Positions 63,675 through 64,000 of a stretch of 64,000 nt of DNA are shown one piece after another. Every line of letters begins with the position of its first letter. Positions within the stretch are counted from its first letter, which is position 1. The notes below the pieces were generated by a model. It ran no database searches, had not been told where the DNA came from, and worked only from the letters and a program-made list of their open reading frames with translations. A program made the translations under genes and the position numbers. Source of the DNA: Paramecium tetraurelia (Eukaryota; Ciliophora; Oligohymenophorea; Peniculida; Parameciidae); NCBI RefSeq assembly GCF_000165425.1, contig NW_001798971.1, positions 198,151 to 262,150 of the forward strand, in the 5' to 3' direction.

Positions 63675-64000
63675 TCAGGATGAGATTTTAAATAAGAGTT
63701 TCGTTTACCTCTCAAAAGCAGCATCCCCATAAATTACCACTTATGGGATTAAATATAAATATCTTCTAGCATAGTAAAATTGCTTGTACAAATAACGATT
63801 AATAAGTGCGAAAATAATTACTAAGGTAGTAATCATAAAAATTAAATAAATAATGGAGATAATCTAAATATATAGATATTTTTACAAATAAACTATCCTA
63901 AACTAATTTAGCCTAAGATAAGAAGTCATCTTTAAAAGCTACATTTATTTGTTTTATTAATTCTGATAGAATAAACACTCCTTCTAATTCATTCACAGTG
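63675..64000 (-). CDS. 3' end of a membrane protein (5' part beyond window)
   Basis: C-terminal ~100 residues with one 22-nt intron (around 63866-63887). A transmembrane helix (IISIIYLIFMITTLVIIFAL) is followed by a basic, tyrosine-rich cytosolic tail (NRYLYKQFYYARRYLYLI) ending KISS before TGA at 63675-63677. Convergent with the basic protein gene (259 bp of AT-rich spacer). No identification possible from this piece. Confidence 0.7.

Overview
This is ciliate macronuclear DNA, most likely from Paramecium or a close relative. Reading frames stay open only if TAA and TAG are read as glutamine and TGA is the sole stop. About 60 very short introns (mostly 20-36 nt, GT...AG, AT-rich, GTA donors) must be removed to join them. 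Spliced lengths come out as exact multiples of three for almost every gene and give recognisable proteins. Standard-code ORFs are therefore fragments of these genes. The sequence is AT-rich and gene-dense: gaps between genes are often under 100 bp, with extremes of 8 and 13 bp.

Layout. 0-3.2 kb: a gene tail, a small hypothetical gene and a long AT-rich stretch with possible gene relics. 3.2-6.3 kb: EF-1alpha (carrying four clustered frameshifts) and a PKA catalytic subunit. 6.5-15.2 kb: an HMG-box protein, an ACAD10/11-like kinase-dehydrogenase fusion, arginyl-tRNA synthetase, an ankyrin-DHHC palmitoyltransferase, a RING-CH membrane protein and a small hypothetical. 16.3-23.4 kb: a TRANK1-like superfamily I helicase/TPR protein of about 2,250 residues. 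23.8-30.6 kb: ARL2, a membrane thioredoxin/PDI-like protein, alpha-carbonic anhydrase, HBS1 and a secreted coiled-coil protein. 30.9-34.6 kb: three small hypotheticals and a PI-PLC-X-like protein. 34.9-43.1 kb: a giant 2,712-residue surface protein. 44.3-51.5 kb: a CK1-family kinase, a hypothetical, B9D1, and a nucleotide cyclase fused to an ion-channel-like region with a 29-glutamine tract. 51.6 kb: tRNA-Arg(CCU). 51.7-64 kb: a hypothetical, a C2/multi-membrane protein, an actin-related protein, POC5, a possibly mitochondrial helical protein, a small protein, a B-box/kelch protein, a basic protein and the 3' end of a membrane protein.

The content is ordinary cell housekeeping plus cilium and cell-surface functions: B9D1 for the ciliary transition zone, POC5 for basal bodies, the cyclase and PKA for cAMP signalling, ARL2, the giant surface protein and a trichocyst-like secreted protein. 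There is no bacterial-style operon and no mobile element or CRISPR array. Adjacent genes are independently transcribed; divergent pairs share short promoter gaps.

The most notable oddities are these. Single-base insertions break six otherwise intact genes, always as gains of one or two bases and usually next to an identical base or short run. Several introns look only 17-18 nt long or sit in frame. Some inter-gene stretches (0.65-2.05, 15.2-16.2 and 26.5-27.1 kb) contain protein-like but interrupted frames.
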